A DNA stretch of 12,023 nt from Desulfobacterales bacterium (GTDB lineage Bacteria; Desulfobacterota; Desulfobacteria; Desulfobacterales; C00003106). Numbering within the stretch: the first letter of the stretch is position 1; each line of letters starts with the position of its first letter. The translations under genes and the position numbers were made by a program. The DNA lies in the NCBI GenBank assembly GCA_030672555.1, contig DAOVGD010000138.1:1-12023 (forward strand), given 5' to 3'. Of this stretch, positions 1-7,679 are shown piece after piece. The notes under the pieces are model-generated. The model saw only the letters and a program-made list of their open reading frames with translations, had not been told where the DNA came from and ran no database searches.

Positions 1-1
1 C

Positions 2-160
2 TTTATCTGGCACGGGCGCTTTGATGAAACACAAACCTCTTTGAGCGAAGATTGTCTCAAAATATTTTCCTTTATTAAACGAAGGGGAAAATGGCTGACA
101 GCCGATGAACTGGCAGGGGCAGGGCTGGCGGAAGTATTGGAAACGTTTCCGACAAAATGA
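2..160 (+). CDS. C-terminal 52 residues of an unidentified protein, truncated by the window edge
   Basis: An open frame runs from the first bases of the window to a TGA at 158-160, with no in-frame stop and no start inside the window. The visible tail contains IWHGRFDE near the beginning and KWLTADELAGAG further on. A His-containing segment followed by an aromatic residue and a Thr-Ala-Asp-Glu helix is loosely reminiscent of the C-termini of some polysaccharide deacetylase-type proteins, but this is too short to assign a family. It ends directly at the first unit of the heptamer array that begins at 161, so the array abuts the stop codon. That the frame is coding is likely. The function is unknown from what is visible. 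Confidence 0.5.
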   Translation, partial: FIWHGRFDETQTSLSEDCLKIFSFIKRRGKWLTADELAGAGLAEVLETFPTK

Positions 161-251
161 AGTCAGAAGTCAGAAGTCAGAAGTCAGAGGACAGAAGTCA
201 GGGGACAGAAGTCAGAGAACAGAAAACAGAAAACAGAAAACAGAAGTCAGA
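161..251 (+). repeat. Tandem array of 13 heptamers (AGTCAGA type), left arm
   Basis: Thirteen consecutive 7-bp units in perfect phase start right after the upstream stop codon. The commonest unit is AGTCAGA. Variants are GGACAGA, AGTCAGG, GAACAGA and AAACAGA, so the CAG core is fixed and the first three bases vary. The array is purine-rich on this strand and produces a spurious Lys/Arg/Ser/Gln-rich open frame across 105-302. Its complement appears as a second array at 333-402, making the pair an imperfect inverted repeat around an 81-bp spacer. Confidence 0.9.
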
Positions 252-332
252 ACTATAACATTGCCCTGGAGTTTGAGGTCGGATTTACATCGGTTAAATT
301 AGTTCCTATCATTATCTAACTTTTTACTTTTT

Positions 333-402
333 CCCTCTGTCCTCTGATCTCTGACTTCTGACCTCTGTTTTCTATTCTCTGACCTCTGTCTTCTGTCCTC
401 TA
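333..402 (-). repeat. Tandem array of 10 heptamers, inverted relative to 161-251, right arm
   Basis: Ten 7-bp units in phase, mostly of the form NNCTCTG or NNTTCTG (ACCTCTG twice, ACTTCTG, TCCTCTG, TCTTCTG and relatives). Read on the other strand these are CAGAGGT/CAGAAGT units, the same family as the left arm at 161-251. The transcript could fold into a long imperfect hairpin. The array ends 29 bases before the hisA start codon. The 81-bp spacer (252-332) holds nothing I can assign. Confidence 0.88.
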
Positions 403-431
403 ATTTTCTTATCGGAATGGAAACATAGGAA

Positions 432-1178
432 ATGCTAATAATACCAGCGGTTGACATAAAAGGCGGTCGATGTGTCCGGCTTCTGCAGGGGCGCGAAGAG
501 GACGAAACCGTATTTTCTAATGATCCGTCGCGTATGGCATTGAAGTGGGAAGAAGAGGGGGCGGAATTGCTCCACGTAATAGACTTAGACGGGGCATTTC
601 GAAAAACACCCCAGAATATTGAGGCGATTCAGAAGATTGTTGACCGGGTGAAGGCGCCTGTACAACTTGGGGGTGGTATTCGAGACATTGATACCATAAA
701 GATGTATCTTGATATGGGCATCAGCCGTGTTATTTTAGGGACAGAGGCACTACGCAACCCTGATTTGGTATACGAAGCTTTACGTCTGTTTCCAGGACAA
801 ATTATTGTAGGAATTGATGCGCGTGACGGATTTGTGGCTATAGAAGGCTGGACTGAGACCACTAAAATAAGAAGTGTTGATCTCGCACGACGCTTTGAAG
901 GATGCGGACTTGCCGCGATTATTTTTACAGACATACACCGTGATGGGATGCAGACAGGGACGAATATCAAGGAAACAGAGCGTCTCGCAGAATCTGTCTC
1001 CATTCCGATTATCGCCTCAGGCGGTGTTTCGAATATTGATGATATCAAACAACTCCTTTCTTTAAAGTCATCAGGTGTAATAGGGGTTATAGTTGGCCGG
1101 GCGTTATATTCAGGGACCCTTAACCTGAAAGAATCACTCAAATTAGTTGAACTGTCTTCCCACGCTTCCTCTGTGTAA
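432..1178 (+). CDS. hisA: Phosphoribosylformimino-5-aminoimidazole carboxamide ribotide isomerase (HisA)
   Basis: HisA catalyses the Amadori isomerisation of ProFAR to PRFAR, the fourth step of histidine biosynthesis, in the cytoplasm. The 248-residue length is typical of this (beta/alpha)8 barrel. Visible hallmarks are IIPAVDIKGG with the catalytic Asp at residue 8, the LGGGIRD phosphate loop, VGIDARDG with the second catalytic Asp at about 129, FTDIHRDG around 165-171, and IIASGGVS near the C-terminal phosphate site. These favour HisA over its paralogue HisF, which starts with a different pattern. The ATG start places Asp8 where the family expects it, although the ribosome-binding site (an AGGA-like stretch 2-5 bases upstream) is poor. 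No other his gene lies in the window, so the gene stands apart from hisH and hisF here. An inverted heptamer-array pair occupies its upstream region. Confidence 0.97.
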   Translation: MLIIPAVDIKGGRCVRLLQGREEDETVFSNDPSRMALKWEEEGAELLHVIDLDGAFRKTPQNIEAIQKIVDRVKAPVQLGGGIRDIDTIKMYLDMGISRVILGTEALRNPDLVYEALRLFPGQIIVGIDARDGFVAIEGWTETTKIRSVDLARRFEGCGLAAIIFTDIHRDGMQTGTNIKETERLAESVSIPIIASGGVSNIDDIKQLLSLKSSGVIGVIVGRALYSGTLNLKESLKLVELSSHASSV

Positions 1179-1196
1179 AATGGTATATTTTTTTGC

Positions 1197-1225
1197 TTGA
1201 TTTATTTTGAATTAAACTTTATACT
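1197..1225 (+). promoter_or_regulatory. Putative sigma70-type promoter for yqeY-dnaG-rpoD
   Basis: TTGATT at 1197-1202 (four of six matches to the -35 consensus) and TATACT at 1220-1225 (five of six to the -10 consensus) are separated by exactly 17 bases. The expected start of transcription is near 1232, giving a leader of about 28 bases that contains the GGAG ribosome-binding site at 1251-1254. It lies in the AT-rich gap after hisA. No convincing terminator hairpin follows hisA, so read-through from hisA is also possible. Confidence 0.55.
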
Positions 1226-1259
1226 TAAAGTTTGCAAAAACTACTTTCATGGAGCATAT

Positions 1260-1706
1260 ATGTCATTAAAAGAAGGGATCCAGAGCGCGATGCAATCTGC
1301 TTTAAAAGCCAAAGACACCACAACATTGTCCACTCTTCGCATGGTCCTTGCAGCGGTCAAAAACAAAGAAATTGAACTTCGAGGAACACTGAGCGATTCT
1401 GATGTGATTCAACTGATTAATAAACAGATCAAGCAACGCAAAGACTCCATCCAACAATTTTCAACTTCTGGAAGAGATGATTTAGTCAAAAAGGAAGAAG
1501 CAGAGATTGTCGTGTTGATGGCCTATATGCCGGAACAGCTCTCCGAGGACGCCATTGATGAAAAGGTGGCTTCTGTTATCAAAGAATTGGGGGCCGTTAA
1601 TATGAAAGATATGGGGCGGGTCATGAAAACGGTTATGGCGCAGCTTGCCGGGAAGGCAGATGGTAACCTGGTTAATGCCATAGTCAAGCGACAACTCTCA
1701 ACGTAA
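1260..1706 (+). CDS. yqeY: GatB/YqeY domain protein
   Basis: A 148-residue protein of the YqeY family, small proteins related to the C-terminal tRNA-interacting domain of the amidotransferase subunit GatB. The biochemical role of free-standing YqeY is not firmly established. Family features are the opening SLKEGIQSAMQSALKAKD, the LSTLRMVLAAVKNKEIE helix, IKQRKDSIQQF, the EAEIVVLMAYMPEQLSEDAI segment, and the C-terminal MGRVMKTVMAQLAGKADGNLVNAIVK. The ATG at 1260 is chosen because GGAG lies at 1251-1254 and because the 21 residues added by the upstream TTG at 1197 do not look like the family and overlap the putative promoter. Position between a promoter and dnaG matches the yqeY-dnaG-rpoD order seen in many bacteria. 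rpsU, often present in this operon, is absent here. Confidence 0.95.
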   Translation: MSLKEGIQSAMQSALKAKDTTTLSTLRMVLAAVKNKEIELRGTLSDSDVIQLINKQIKQRKDSIQQFSTSGRDDLVKKEEAEIVVLMAYMPEQLSEDAIDEKVASVIKELGAVNMKDMGRVMKTVMAQLAGKADGNLVNAIVKRQLST

Positions 1707-1720
1707 GCGAGGTCTTGCTT

Positions 1721-3487
1721 TTGAACGGGCTTATTCCAGAAGACACAATCGCTGAAGTGTTGCATGCTGCCAGTATCGTTGATGTTATATCAGAGTATGT
1801 ATCGCTTAAGAAGGTTGGAAGAAACTATAGTGCATTATGTCCGTTTCATTCCGAAAAGACCCCCTCATTTACTGTAAGTGAAGAGAAACAGATCTTCCAT
1901 TGTTTCGGATGCGGATTTGGGGGTAATGTCTTCAGCTTTTTGATGCGGTACCATAACGTAAGCTTTCCAGAGGCAGTTCGGGATTTAGCTAAAAGGTACG
2001 GTATCGTTATTCCGACAAAACGGATGTCTCCAGAGGAGAGGAGGAAATTCGAGGAGCGGGAGAATATTTTAAATATCAATCGGTTGGCTTGCGAATATTT
2101 TCATAAGATTCTGCTGCATGCCCCAGAGGGTCAAAAGGGACGGGAATACTTAAAGAAAAGGGAGATATCGCGCGAAATAATTGACCGTTTTATAGTCGGC
2201 TATGCTGATGGGAGTTGGAATAGCCTGGTTCAATTTTTTTCCGCAAAAAGGACCCATCTAAGTCTTGTTGAAAAAGCCGGGTTAATTGTCAAAAAGAAGG
2301 GGGGGTATTACGACCGTTTTCGTGAACGTATTATATTCCCTATATTAGATGTACGTCAAAATATCATAGGGTTTGGGGGGCGCGTCCTTGATAAGAGCCT
2401 TCCTAAGTATCTGAATTCTCCCGATACCCAGGTTTATAACAAAAGCAGATCACTTTATGGTATACATCATGCTAAATCATTCTGTCGAGCGACTGATTCC
2501 GTATTTGTAGTAGAGGGATATTTTGACCTTCTTGCACTCAATTGTCATGGTATTCATAACGTTGTCGCGACCCTCGGCACTGCGTTGACCCGGGAACATA
2601 TTAGAATTTTAAAGGGTTATGCCAGTACAGCAGTTTTGGTTTTTGATTCGGATGATGCAGGAACGAAAGCCGCGCAACGCAGTCTCCCACTATTTGCAGA
2701 AGAAAAAAGGGACGTGCGCATCCTGATTCTGCCGGAGGGTCATGATCCTGATACATTTGTTTTTGAGCGCGGGCGAGAGGAGTTTTTGAAACTAACCGAA
2801 AAATCTCTTGGGGCCATCCCTTTTTTGATGTCATATTTTATTACTAAGCATGGTCTTTCTATAGAAGGGAAGGCACGGATAGTAAACGACTTGAAGATAT
2901 CTATTGCTACTCTGACAGATGGGGTAAAACGAGCACTTTATGTCAGAGAACTTGCAGAACGGCTCAATATTGAAGAATCTGTTGTTTTGGAACAGGTTAG
3001 AAAGGCAACAAGTAGGGATTATAAAAACAAAGGCGCAGAGGAGCAGAAAACAGAAATTTTTGCGGACCACAAGATAGAAAAGGGAATGCTCCAGATGATG
3101 GCGCAGTTCCCTCCTGTTTTGCCTTATATAATAAAAGAAAAAATTGTTGAGGACTTTGAAATCTCCGCTCTTAAAAGGATAGGACAGCTTATTCTTCAAA
3201 TATTTCAGGATAGGGGAGGGGTTATAATCTCAGATATTATTGCCCGCATTGATGATCCTGAGCATAAGTCATTGATGTCCTCGCTGTTTTTGGATGAACA
3301 GACATGGGATCGAGAGAAATGCTTTAAAAGGATGGAGCAGTTTAGGCATGGTGTGAAGAAAAGAAAGGGCCAGATGTTGTCACAAAAGATCAAAGAAGCC
3401 CAAAAGGCCAATGATCAGAAGCTATTAATAAGTCTTTTGTTGGAAAAGGAAAAGAATTATAAGTCTAGGTTTTCTCGAAACCCATAA
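1721..3487 (+). CDS. dnaG: DNA primase (DnaG)
   Basis: Primase makes RNA primers for lagging-strand synthesis at the fork with the DnaB helicase. Three parts are visible: an N-terminal CHC2 zinc domain with ligands Cys40, His43, Cys61 and Cys64; a Toprim catalytic core with VVEGYFDLLA (Glu265) and VFDSDDAG (Asp309, Asp311); and a C-terminal region of about 150 residues expected to bind DnaB. Counting from the TTG at 1721 gives exactly the residue numbers of these zinc ligands and acidic residues in E. coli DnaG. That, plus a GAGG at 1709-1712 spaced eight bases away, makes 1721 a better start than the TTG at 1715, which sits almost on the ribosome-binding site. A TTG start may keep expression low. 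It follows yqeY by 14 bases and precedes rpoD by 60 bases. Confidence 0.97.
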   Translation: MNGLIPEDTIAEVLHAASIVDVISEYVSLKKVGRNYSALCPFHSEKTPSFTVSEEKQIFHCFGCGFGGNVFSFLMRYHNVSFPEAVRDLAKRYGIVIPTKRMSPEERRKFEERENILNINRLACEYFHKILLHAPEGQKGREYLKKREISREIIDRFIVGYADGSWNSLVQFFSAKRTHLSLVEKAGLIVKKKGGYYDRFRERIIFPILDVRQNIIGFGGRVLDKSLPKYLNSPDTQVYNKSRSLYGIHHAKSFCRATDSVFVVEGYFDLLALNCHGIHNVVATLGTALTREHIRILKGYASTAVLVFDSDDAGTKAAQRSLPLFAEEKRDVRILILPEGHDPDTFVFERGREEFLKLTEKSLGAIPFLMSYFITKHGLSIEGKARIVNDLKISIATLTDGVKRALYVRELAERLNIEESVVLEQVRKATSRDYKNKGAEEQKTEIFADHKIEKGMLQMMAQFPPVLPYIIKEKIVEDFEISALKRIGQLILQIFQDRGGVIISDIIARIDDPEHKSLMSSLFLDEQTWDREKCFKRMEQFRHGVKKRKGQMLSQKIKEAQKANDQKLLISLLLEKEKNYKSRFSRNP

Positions 3488-3547
3488 AATTATAAAAGAC
3501 TTTTTAAAAAATCACCAATAGACGAGATTGGGAGGAATGTTTTCAAT

Positions 3548-5290
3548 ATGAAAAGTCCCGATAGCAAAGAGATAAAAAGACTTATTTCTGTTGGAAAAAA
3601 ACGTGGGTATCTAACCTATGAAGAGCTCAACGAAGCTTTGCCGGATGATGTTGTGTCATCAGATCAAGTTGACGCAATGATTATGATGTTTGACGAGCTT
3701 GATATCGATCTCGTAGACGCCACCAGGGAGCCACCGACCAACGATCAGCTCGAATCGGAAAAAAAGGTTAAAGAGGTAGTAAAACGGCTGAGTCCGGAGA
3801 TACCTACCAAGGTTACAGATCCTGTAAAGATGTATTTTAAGGAGATGGGTTTGGTTTCTCTCCTGAGTAGAGAAGGTGAAGTGGCGATCGCAAAAAGGAT
3901 TGAGGCAGGCGAACAGGATATATTAAAGGCTCTGACGGAGTCTACCATAGGGCTTAGGAGCATTATTCGGCTGGGAGATGGTCTTAGGGCCGGCAGTGTA
4001 CGCCTTAGAGATGTGCTGCGAGATATTGAGGATACGGATTCTGTCTATATTGAAGAATCTGAGCATACGGAGAAGATTATAGGGATAATTGATCAGATAA
4101 GAAAACTAGCTGATGACAATGAGAATTATCGCGAAATCTTGTTTACGTCTTCTATGGACAATGAAGAACGTCGTAAAATACGGCGAAAAGTAAACCGTAG
4201 AAATAGAAAAATCTTTGGCCTTATTAAAGATTGGAGGTTGGCCGGGAGTTTTATCAATGGCATTGTGAAAGAATTTGAAGAACATATAGCGGTTTATGAT
4301 GGTTTAGAGAAAGAGGTCGCACGTGCTGCAGCAAAAGCTGATGTAACATTGTCTGATATACGTAGTCATAATAGTAGCCGATCCAAACTGAGAAAATGGC
4401 TTTTTGAAAGAAGTGGTCTGGGTAAAAAAGAACTTGATTGTTTAGTAGATCAGGTGATTACGTCGGAACAGAAAATCAGTGGAAAAGATTCAGAACTTAA
4501 AATGACCAATCAGTCCATCAAGCGACTTCTTTCACGGATTGTCAGGGCCGAACATAAGTCGAAGGTCGCAAAAGGCGAATTAATTAAAGCGAACCTGAGA
4601 TTGGTGGTAAGTATAGCGAAGAAGTATACGAACAGGGGGCTTCAATTCCTTGACCTGATTCAGGAGGGGAACATAGGCCTGATGAAAGCTGTGGATAAAT
4701 TTGAGTACCGTCGGGGCTATAAGTTCAGTACTTATGCGACATGGTGGATTCGTCAGGCCATTACTCGGGCTATTGCGGATCAGGCCAGAACCATAAGGAT
4801 ACCAGTACATATGATAGAGACGATTAACAAATTGATTCGTACGTCAAGATACTTGGTTCAGGAGCTGGGACGGGAGCCAATGCCTGAAGAGATTGCCGAG
4901 AAGATGGAATTTCCGTTGGATAAGGTTCGAAAAGTTTTAAAAATCGCAAAGGAGCCGATTTCCTTGGAAACACCTATTGGAGAGGAAGAAGATAGCTCTC
5001 TTGGGGATTTTATAGAAGACAAAAAGTTTGTTTCTCCGTCTGAGGCTGCTGTGGGCATGAGTCTTGGGGATCAGACACGTAAGGTTCTTGCCACGCTTAC
5101 CCCGCGTGAAGAAAAGGTCCTTCGAATGCGATTTGGGATCGGTGAGAAGGCAGACCATACTTTGGAGGAAGTAGGGAAAGATTTTGCGGTTACAAGAGAA
5201 CGTATTCGCCAGATTGAGGCAAAGGCTCTGAGAAAGTTGCGCCATCCTACAAGAAGCGGTAAATTAAAGAGCTTCGTTGAATCACCATAA
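3548..5290 (+). CDS. rpoD: RNA polymerase primary sigma factor RpoD (sigma70)
   Basis: Group 1 sigma factor of 580 residues that directs RNA polymerase to housekeeping promoters. Region 1.1 occupies about residues 1-60 (KKRGYLTYEELNEALP). Region 1.2 begins near residue 91 (DPVKMYFKEMG). A non-conserved, charged insert fills roughly 130-330. Region 2 spans about 343-420 with ANLRLVVSIAKKY, FLDLIQEGNIGLMKAVDKF and YATWWIRQAITRAI. Region 3 follows. Region 4 starts near 517 (LTPREEKVLRMRFG) and carries the TLEEVGKDFAVTRERIRQIE helix-turn-helix. The presence of region 1.1 marks it as the primary factor, not an alternative sigma. GGAGGA at 3531-3536 precedes the ATG with a somewhat long spacing. 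No strong promoter or terminator is seen in the 60-base gap after dnaG, consistent with co-transcription. Confidence 0.97.
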   Translation: MKSPDSKEIKRLISVGKKRGYLTYEELNEALPDDVVSSDQVDAMIMMFDELDIDLVDATREPPTNDQLESEKKVKEVVKRLSPEIPTKVTDPVKMYFKEMGLVSLLSREGEVAIAKRIEAGEQDILKALTESTIGLRSIIRLGDGLRAGSVRLRDVLRDIEDTDSVYIEESEHTEKIIGIIDQIRKLADDNENYREILFTSSMDNEERRKIRRKVNRRNRKIFGLIKDWRLAGSFINGIVKEFEEHIAVYDGLEKEVARAAAKADVTLSDIRSHNSSRSKLRKWLFERSGLGKKELDCLVDQVITSEQKISGKDSELKMTNQSIKRLLSRIVRAEHKSKVAKGELIKANLRLVVSIAKKYTNRGLQFLDLIQEGNIGLMKAVDKFEYRRGYKFSTYATWWIRQAITRAIADQARTIRIPVHMIETINKLIRTSRYLVQELGREPMPEEIAEKMEFPLDKVRKVLKIAKEPISLETPIGEEEDSSLGDFIEDKKFVSPSEAAVGMSLGDQTRKVLATLTPREEKVLRMRFGIGEKADHTLEEVGKDFAVTRERIRQIEAKALRKLRHPTRSGKLKSFVESP

Positions 5291-5311
5291 TAGTCTACTT
5301 GGCTATTTCCC

Positions 5312-5340
5312 TTGACAAAAAATGTTTTGCTGATTAAAAA
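5312..5340 (+). promoter_or_regulatory. Putative promoter upstream of the tRNA gene
   Basis: A perfect TTGACA -35 box at 5312-5317 is followed after 17 bases by TAAAAA at 5335-5340 (four of six matches to TATAAT). Transcription would start near 5347 and give a tRNA leader of about 37 bases for RNase P to remove. An alternative is the extended -10 element TGTTAGAAT at 5367-5375, which lacks a matching -35 and would start almost at the mature 5' end. Confidence 0.5.
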
Positions 5341-5383
5341 TTGATGACTTTTTAAGAAGTATCAGGTGTTAGAATTAGATTTT

Positions 5384-5456
5384 GGGCCCATAGCTCAGTT
5401 GGAAGAGCCACCGGCTCATAACCGGTAGGTCCCTGGTTCGAACCCAGGTGGGCCCA
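5384..5456 (+). tRNA. tRNA with anticodon CAT (elongator Met or Ile2)
   Basis: A complete cloverleaf of 73 bases. The acceptor stem is GGGCCCA (5384-5390) paired with TGGGCCC (5449-5455), with discriminator A at 5456. The D stem is GCTC/GAGC, the anticodon stem ACCGG/CCGGT around loop CTCATAA with CAT at 5417-5419, and the T stem CCTGG/CCAGG around TTCGAAC. The 3' CCA is not encoded. A paired G1-C72 rules out an initiator tRNA. C4-G69 and C5-G68 resemble the pairs known to help TilS recognise tRNA-Ile2 in E. coli, so the C34 could be lysidinylated to read AUA codons. The elongator-Met alternative remains open. Confidence 0.95.
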
Positions 5457-5520
5457 TCCCTTGAAACTTTGTATTTCAGATGTTGAGAGAGGTCGGATAA
5501 TAAAAACCATACAGGCGCGT

Positions 5521-5546
5521 GGCCCATCTTGGAAGACGGGCCTTTT
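5521..5546 (+). terminator. Intrinsic terminator-like hairpin after the tRNA
   Basis: GGCCC at 5521-5525 pairs with GGGCC at 5538-5542. After one A/C mismatch the stem continues as TCTT with AAGA around a tiny loop, and TTTT follows at 5543-5546. It probably ends the rpoD-tRNA transcript, or acts in the leader of the Nif3-like gene. Confidence 0.6.
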
Positions 5547-5557
5547 AATGGGGAAAG

Positions 5558-5585
5558 GGTGCGGCCTACTTAGCCACACCTTTTT
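5558..5585 (+). terminator. Second terminator-like hairpin, directly before the nif3-like start codon
   Basis: GGTG (5558-5561) pairs with CACC (5577-5580). After a C/A mismatch GGC (5563-5565) pairs with GCC (5573-5575) around the loop CTACTTA, and five T residues follow at 5581-5585. Only nine bases separate the T run from the ATG at 5595, leaving no room for a new promoter and no normal ribosome-binding site. It could be a backup terminator or an attenuator. Confidence 0.5.
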
Positions 5586-5594
5586 ACATTTAAG

Positions 5595-6410
5595 ATGAGT
5601 ATTACAGTATCAGATTTGGTCGATGTTATGGAAGAACTGGCCCCCAGTTCTCTTGCCGAGTCATGGGATAATGTAGGTCTTCAAGTAGGGAGTCTTAACC
5701 AACCAGTAAATAAAGTGATCATTGCTCTTGACCCAACACCAACCGTAGTTTCATCCGCCTGTGCGCAAGGGGCTGATTTACTGATTACACATCATCCACT
5801 TATTTTTCATCCTGTCAAAAGTGTGAATCTTGATCTATATCCCTGCAATATCATAGGGGAAGCGGTCAAAAATGGGTTGGCGATCTATGCTGCTCATACC
5901 AACCTGGACAGTTGTATAGGTGGTATCAATGATATTATGTCTAGTAGGCTAAAGCTTCGCAATGTCAAGGTGTTAAGGCCTGTACAGACCGACTCTTTCC
6001 CTAATGCTGATGTGGGATTAGGACGTGTAGGCGATCTTGAAGAGCCATTGAGCTTAAGAAAATTTACTGAGAGTGTTAAACAAGAACTTCAATTAGAGAA
6101 TATAAAGGTTGCCGGGAAGCCGGATACTATTATAGAGCGTGTGTGTATCTGTTGTGGGAGTGGCTCGAGCCTTTTAGAAGATTTTTTGGCTTGCGGCGCA
6201 GATACTTATGTGAGTGGAGATCTTCATTATCATGACGGTCGAACAGCAGAAATAGCGGGCAAGACGCTCGTCGACATTGGACATTTTTATTCGGAGCATC
6301 TGATCGTGGCCGAACTTGCTACAATTTTGGAGAAGACTTCTTTAGAGAGGGGTTGGGACCTGAAAGTGATACCTTATCTTAAAGAAAGAGATCCTTTTAC
6401 TATTAGTTAA
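5595..6410 (+). CDS. Nif3-like dinuclear metal centre protein (YbgI/YqfO family)
   Basis: A 271-residue member of the Nif3 family, ring-forming hexameric proteins that hold a two-metal site. Activity on GTP cyclohydrolase I (as a metallochaperone-like or regulatory partner) has been proposed for relatives, but the physiological role is unsettled. Metal-ligand candidates are visible: His66-His67 in LLITHHPLIFHP, Asp105 in AAHTNLDSCIGGIND (with His101 nearby), and His230 plus Glu234 in VDIGHFYSEHLIV, the same four-residue His-to-Glu spacing as in E. coli YbgI. The protein lacks the large central insert of YqfO-type homologues. The start at 5595 fits the family opening (DLVDVMEELAPSSLAESWDNVGLQVG), yet it has no good ribosome-binding site and lies nine bases after a terminator-like hairpin. 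The zinc-ribbon gene begins 11 bases downstream, so the two are probably co-transcribed. Confidence 0.93.
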   Translation: MSITVSDLVDVMEELAPSSLAESWDNVGLQVGSLNQPVNKVIIALDPTPTVVSSACAQGADLLITHHPLIFHPVKSVNLDLYPCNIIGEAVKNGLAIYAAHTNLDSCIGGINDIMSSRLKLRNVKVLRPVQTDSFPNADVGLGRVGDLEEPLSLRKFTESVKQELQLENIKVAGKPDTIIERVCICCGSGSSLLEDFLACGADTYVSGDLHYHDGRTAEIAGKTLVDIGHFYSEHLIVAELATILEKTSLERGWDLKVIPYLKERDPFTIS

Positions 6411-6421
6411 CGGAGGTTTTT

Positions 6422-7134
6422 TTGGAAAAGCAGCTTCAGTTATTGGTGGAACTACAGGATATTGACATTAAAATAGACCAACTGCGAAAAAATATAAACA
6501 AGATGCCGCTAAAGATCGAGAAATTGCAGGCTGAATTTAATGCATTTGAGGAAAAAGTAAAAGATGAGGCGGCCAAGTTGGATAAACTTGAAAAAGAGAG
6601 ACGTAGTTGTGAACTCGAATTGAAAGAAAGTGAGTCGAGGATTGTAAAAAGTAAAGAAAACCTGATGAATATCAAATCGAATAAAGAGTATAAGGCTGCT
6701 TTAAAAGAGATAGCCGCTATCGAAAAGGCCAATAGAAAGATTGAAGACAGGATATTGTTGTGCATGGAAGATATTGAAAAGGCCGATGCTGTGCGTGCTG
6801 AAAAGAAAAGAGAGATGGCCGGGCGTAAAGATGACTTAGAAATACAAAGAAAAGAGATTGAAGAAGAGATCCATCAGGATGAGCAGAAATTAGCCTCGAT
6901 GACGGAGAGTCGGAACCAATTGATCGGGAGGATCGATCAAGAGCTTGTTAAGCAATACAATCAGATACAAGAACGTGGCAGAACGCTGGCAATTGCTCGT
7001 GTTAAAAATGCTGTCTGCTTCGGTTGCAATATGAATATACCGGCGCAGATGTATAATGAATTACAAAAGTTCGATTCCATAAGACTTTGTCCGCACTGTC
7101 ATCGTATAATGTATTATAAAAAGGAAGAAGGGTT

Positions 7135-7144
<10 letters not shown>
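6422..7144 (+). CDS. Coiled-coil protein with C-terminal C4 zinc ribbon (COG1579 type)
   Basis: A 240-residue protein. Residues about 5-180 are almost continuous Glu/Lys-rich heptad helix, expected to form an antiparallel coiled-coil hairpin, and contain MNIKSNKEYKAALKEI, typical of this family. The C-terminal zinc ribbon has Cys199-x2-Cys202 and Cys223-x2-Cys226 (CFGC and CPHC). Structures of relatives such as the chlamydial CT398 show this architecture. Its cellular role is poorly known; nucleic-acid or secretion/transcription partners have been suggested. A TTG start at 6422 is preceded by GGAGG at 6412-6416. The Nif3-like gene lies 11 bases upstream. Unusually, the last codons and the TAG stop coincide with the 5' strand of the P1 helix of RNase P RNA, so the gene and rnpB overlap by about ten bases. 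Confidence 0.93.
7105..7110 (+). promoter_or_regulatory. Possible -10 element for rnpB inside the preceding CDS
   Basis: A perfect TATAAT lies at 7105-7110, within the last dozen codons of the zinc-ribbon gene and 24 bases before the predicted 5' end of RNase P RNA. TATTAT at 7112-7117 is a second candidate. No recognisable -35 sits at the right distance, so rnpB may instead be processed from the upstream transcript. Confidence 0.3.
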
Positions 7145-7534
<390 letters not shown>

Positions 7535-7581
7535 TTTTTCAAATAAAAAATACGAAAAAACCTAAAATAAAGACTGTTAAT

Positions 7582-7679
7582 TTCACGCAAAGGCGCAAAG
7601 AACGCAAAGAAAAAACTATGGAATAAAGGGAATTGTTAATGGTCTTTAAAACTTTGCGATCTTTGCGCCTTTGCGTGAA
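7582..7679. repeat. 28-bp inverted repeat pair (CGCAAAG units)
   Basis: The left arm at 7582-7609 and the right arm at 7652-7679 are reverse complements at 27 of 28 positions, separated by a 42-bp AT-rich spacer. Each arm is itself built of three short direct units containing CGCAAAG with a period of eight to nine. It occupies the gap of about 185 bases between rnpB and sufC and ends 40 bases before the sufC start. It may be a small non-autonomous element or a folding RNA/DNA repeat. A role in terminating rnpB is possible but there is no T run directly after the right arm. Confidence 0.92.

Noticed and set aside
105..302. Open frame of 65 codons rich in Lys, Arg, Ser and Gln
   Set aside because: It is the translation of the heptamer array plus the end of the upstream CDS in another frame; no ribosome-binding site and no protein-like composition.
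161..402. CRISPR array
   Set aside because: The units are 7 bp and contiguous with no unique spacers, and no cas gene is present.
629..1141. Long minus-strand frame opposite hisA (170 codons)
   Set aside because: hisA on the + strand has full family motifs throughout; the antisense frame has no start context or recognisable domain.
5291..5311. Terminator after rpoD
   Set aside because: AATAG and CTATT can pair over five bases only, with no G/C clamp and no clean T run, so it is too weak to call.
5352..5579. Minus-strand open frame containing LGSNQGPTGYEPVALPTELW
   Set aside because: This is the well-known spurious translation of the strand opposite a tRNA gene; the bases are fully explained by the tRNA.
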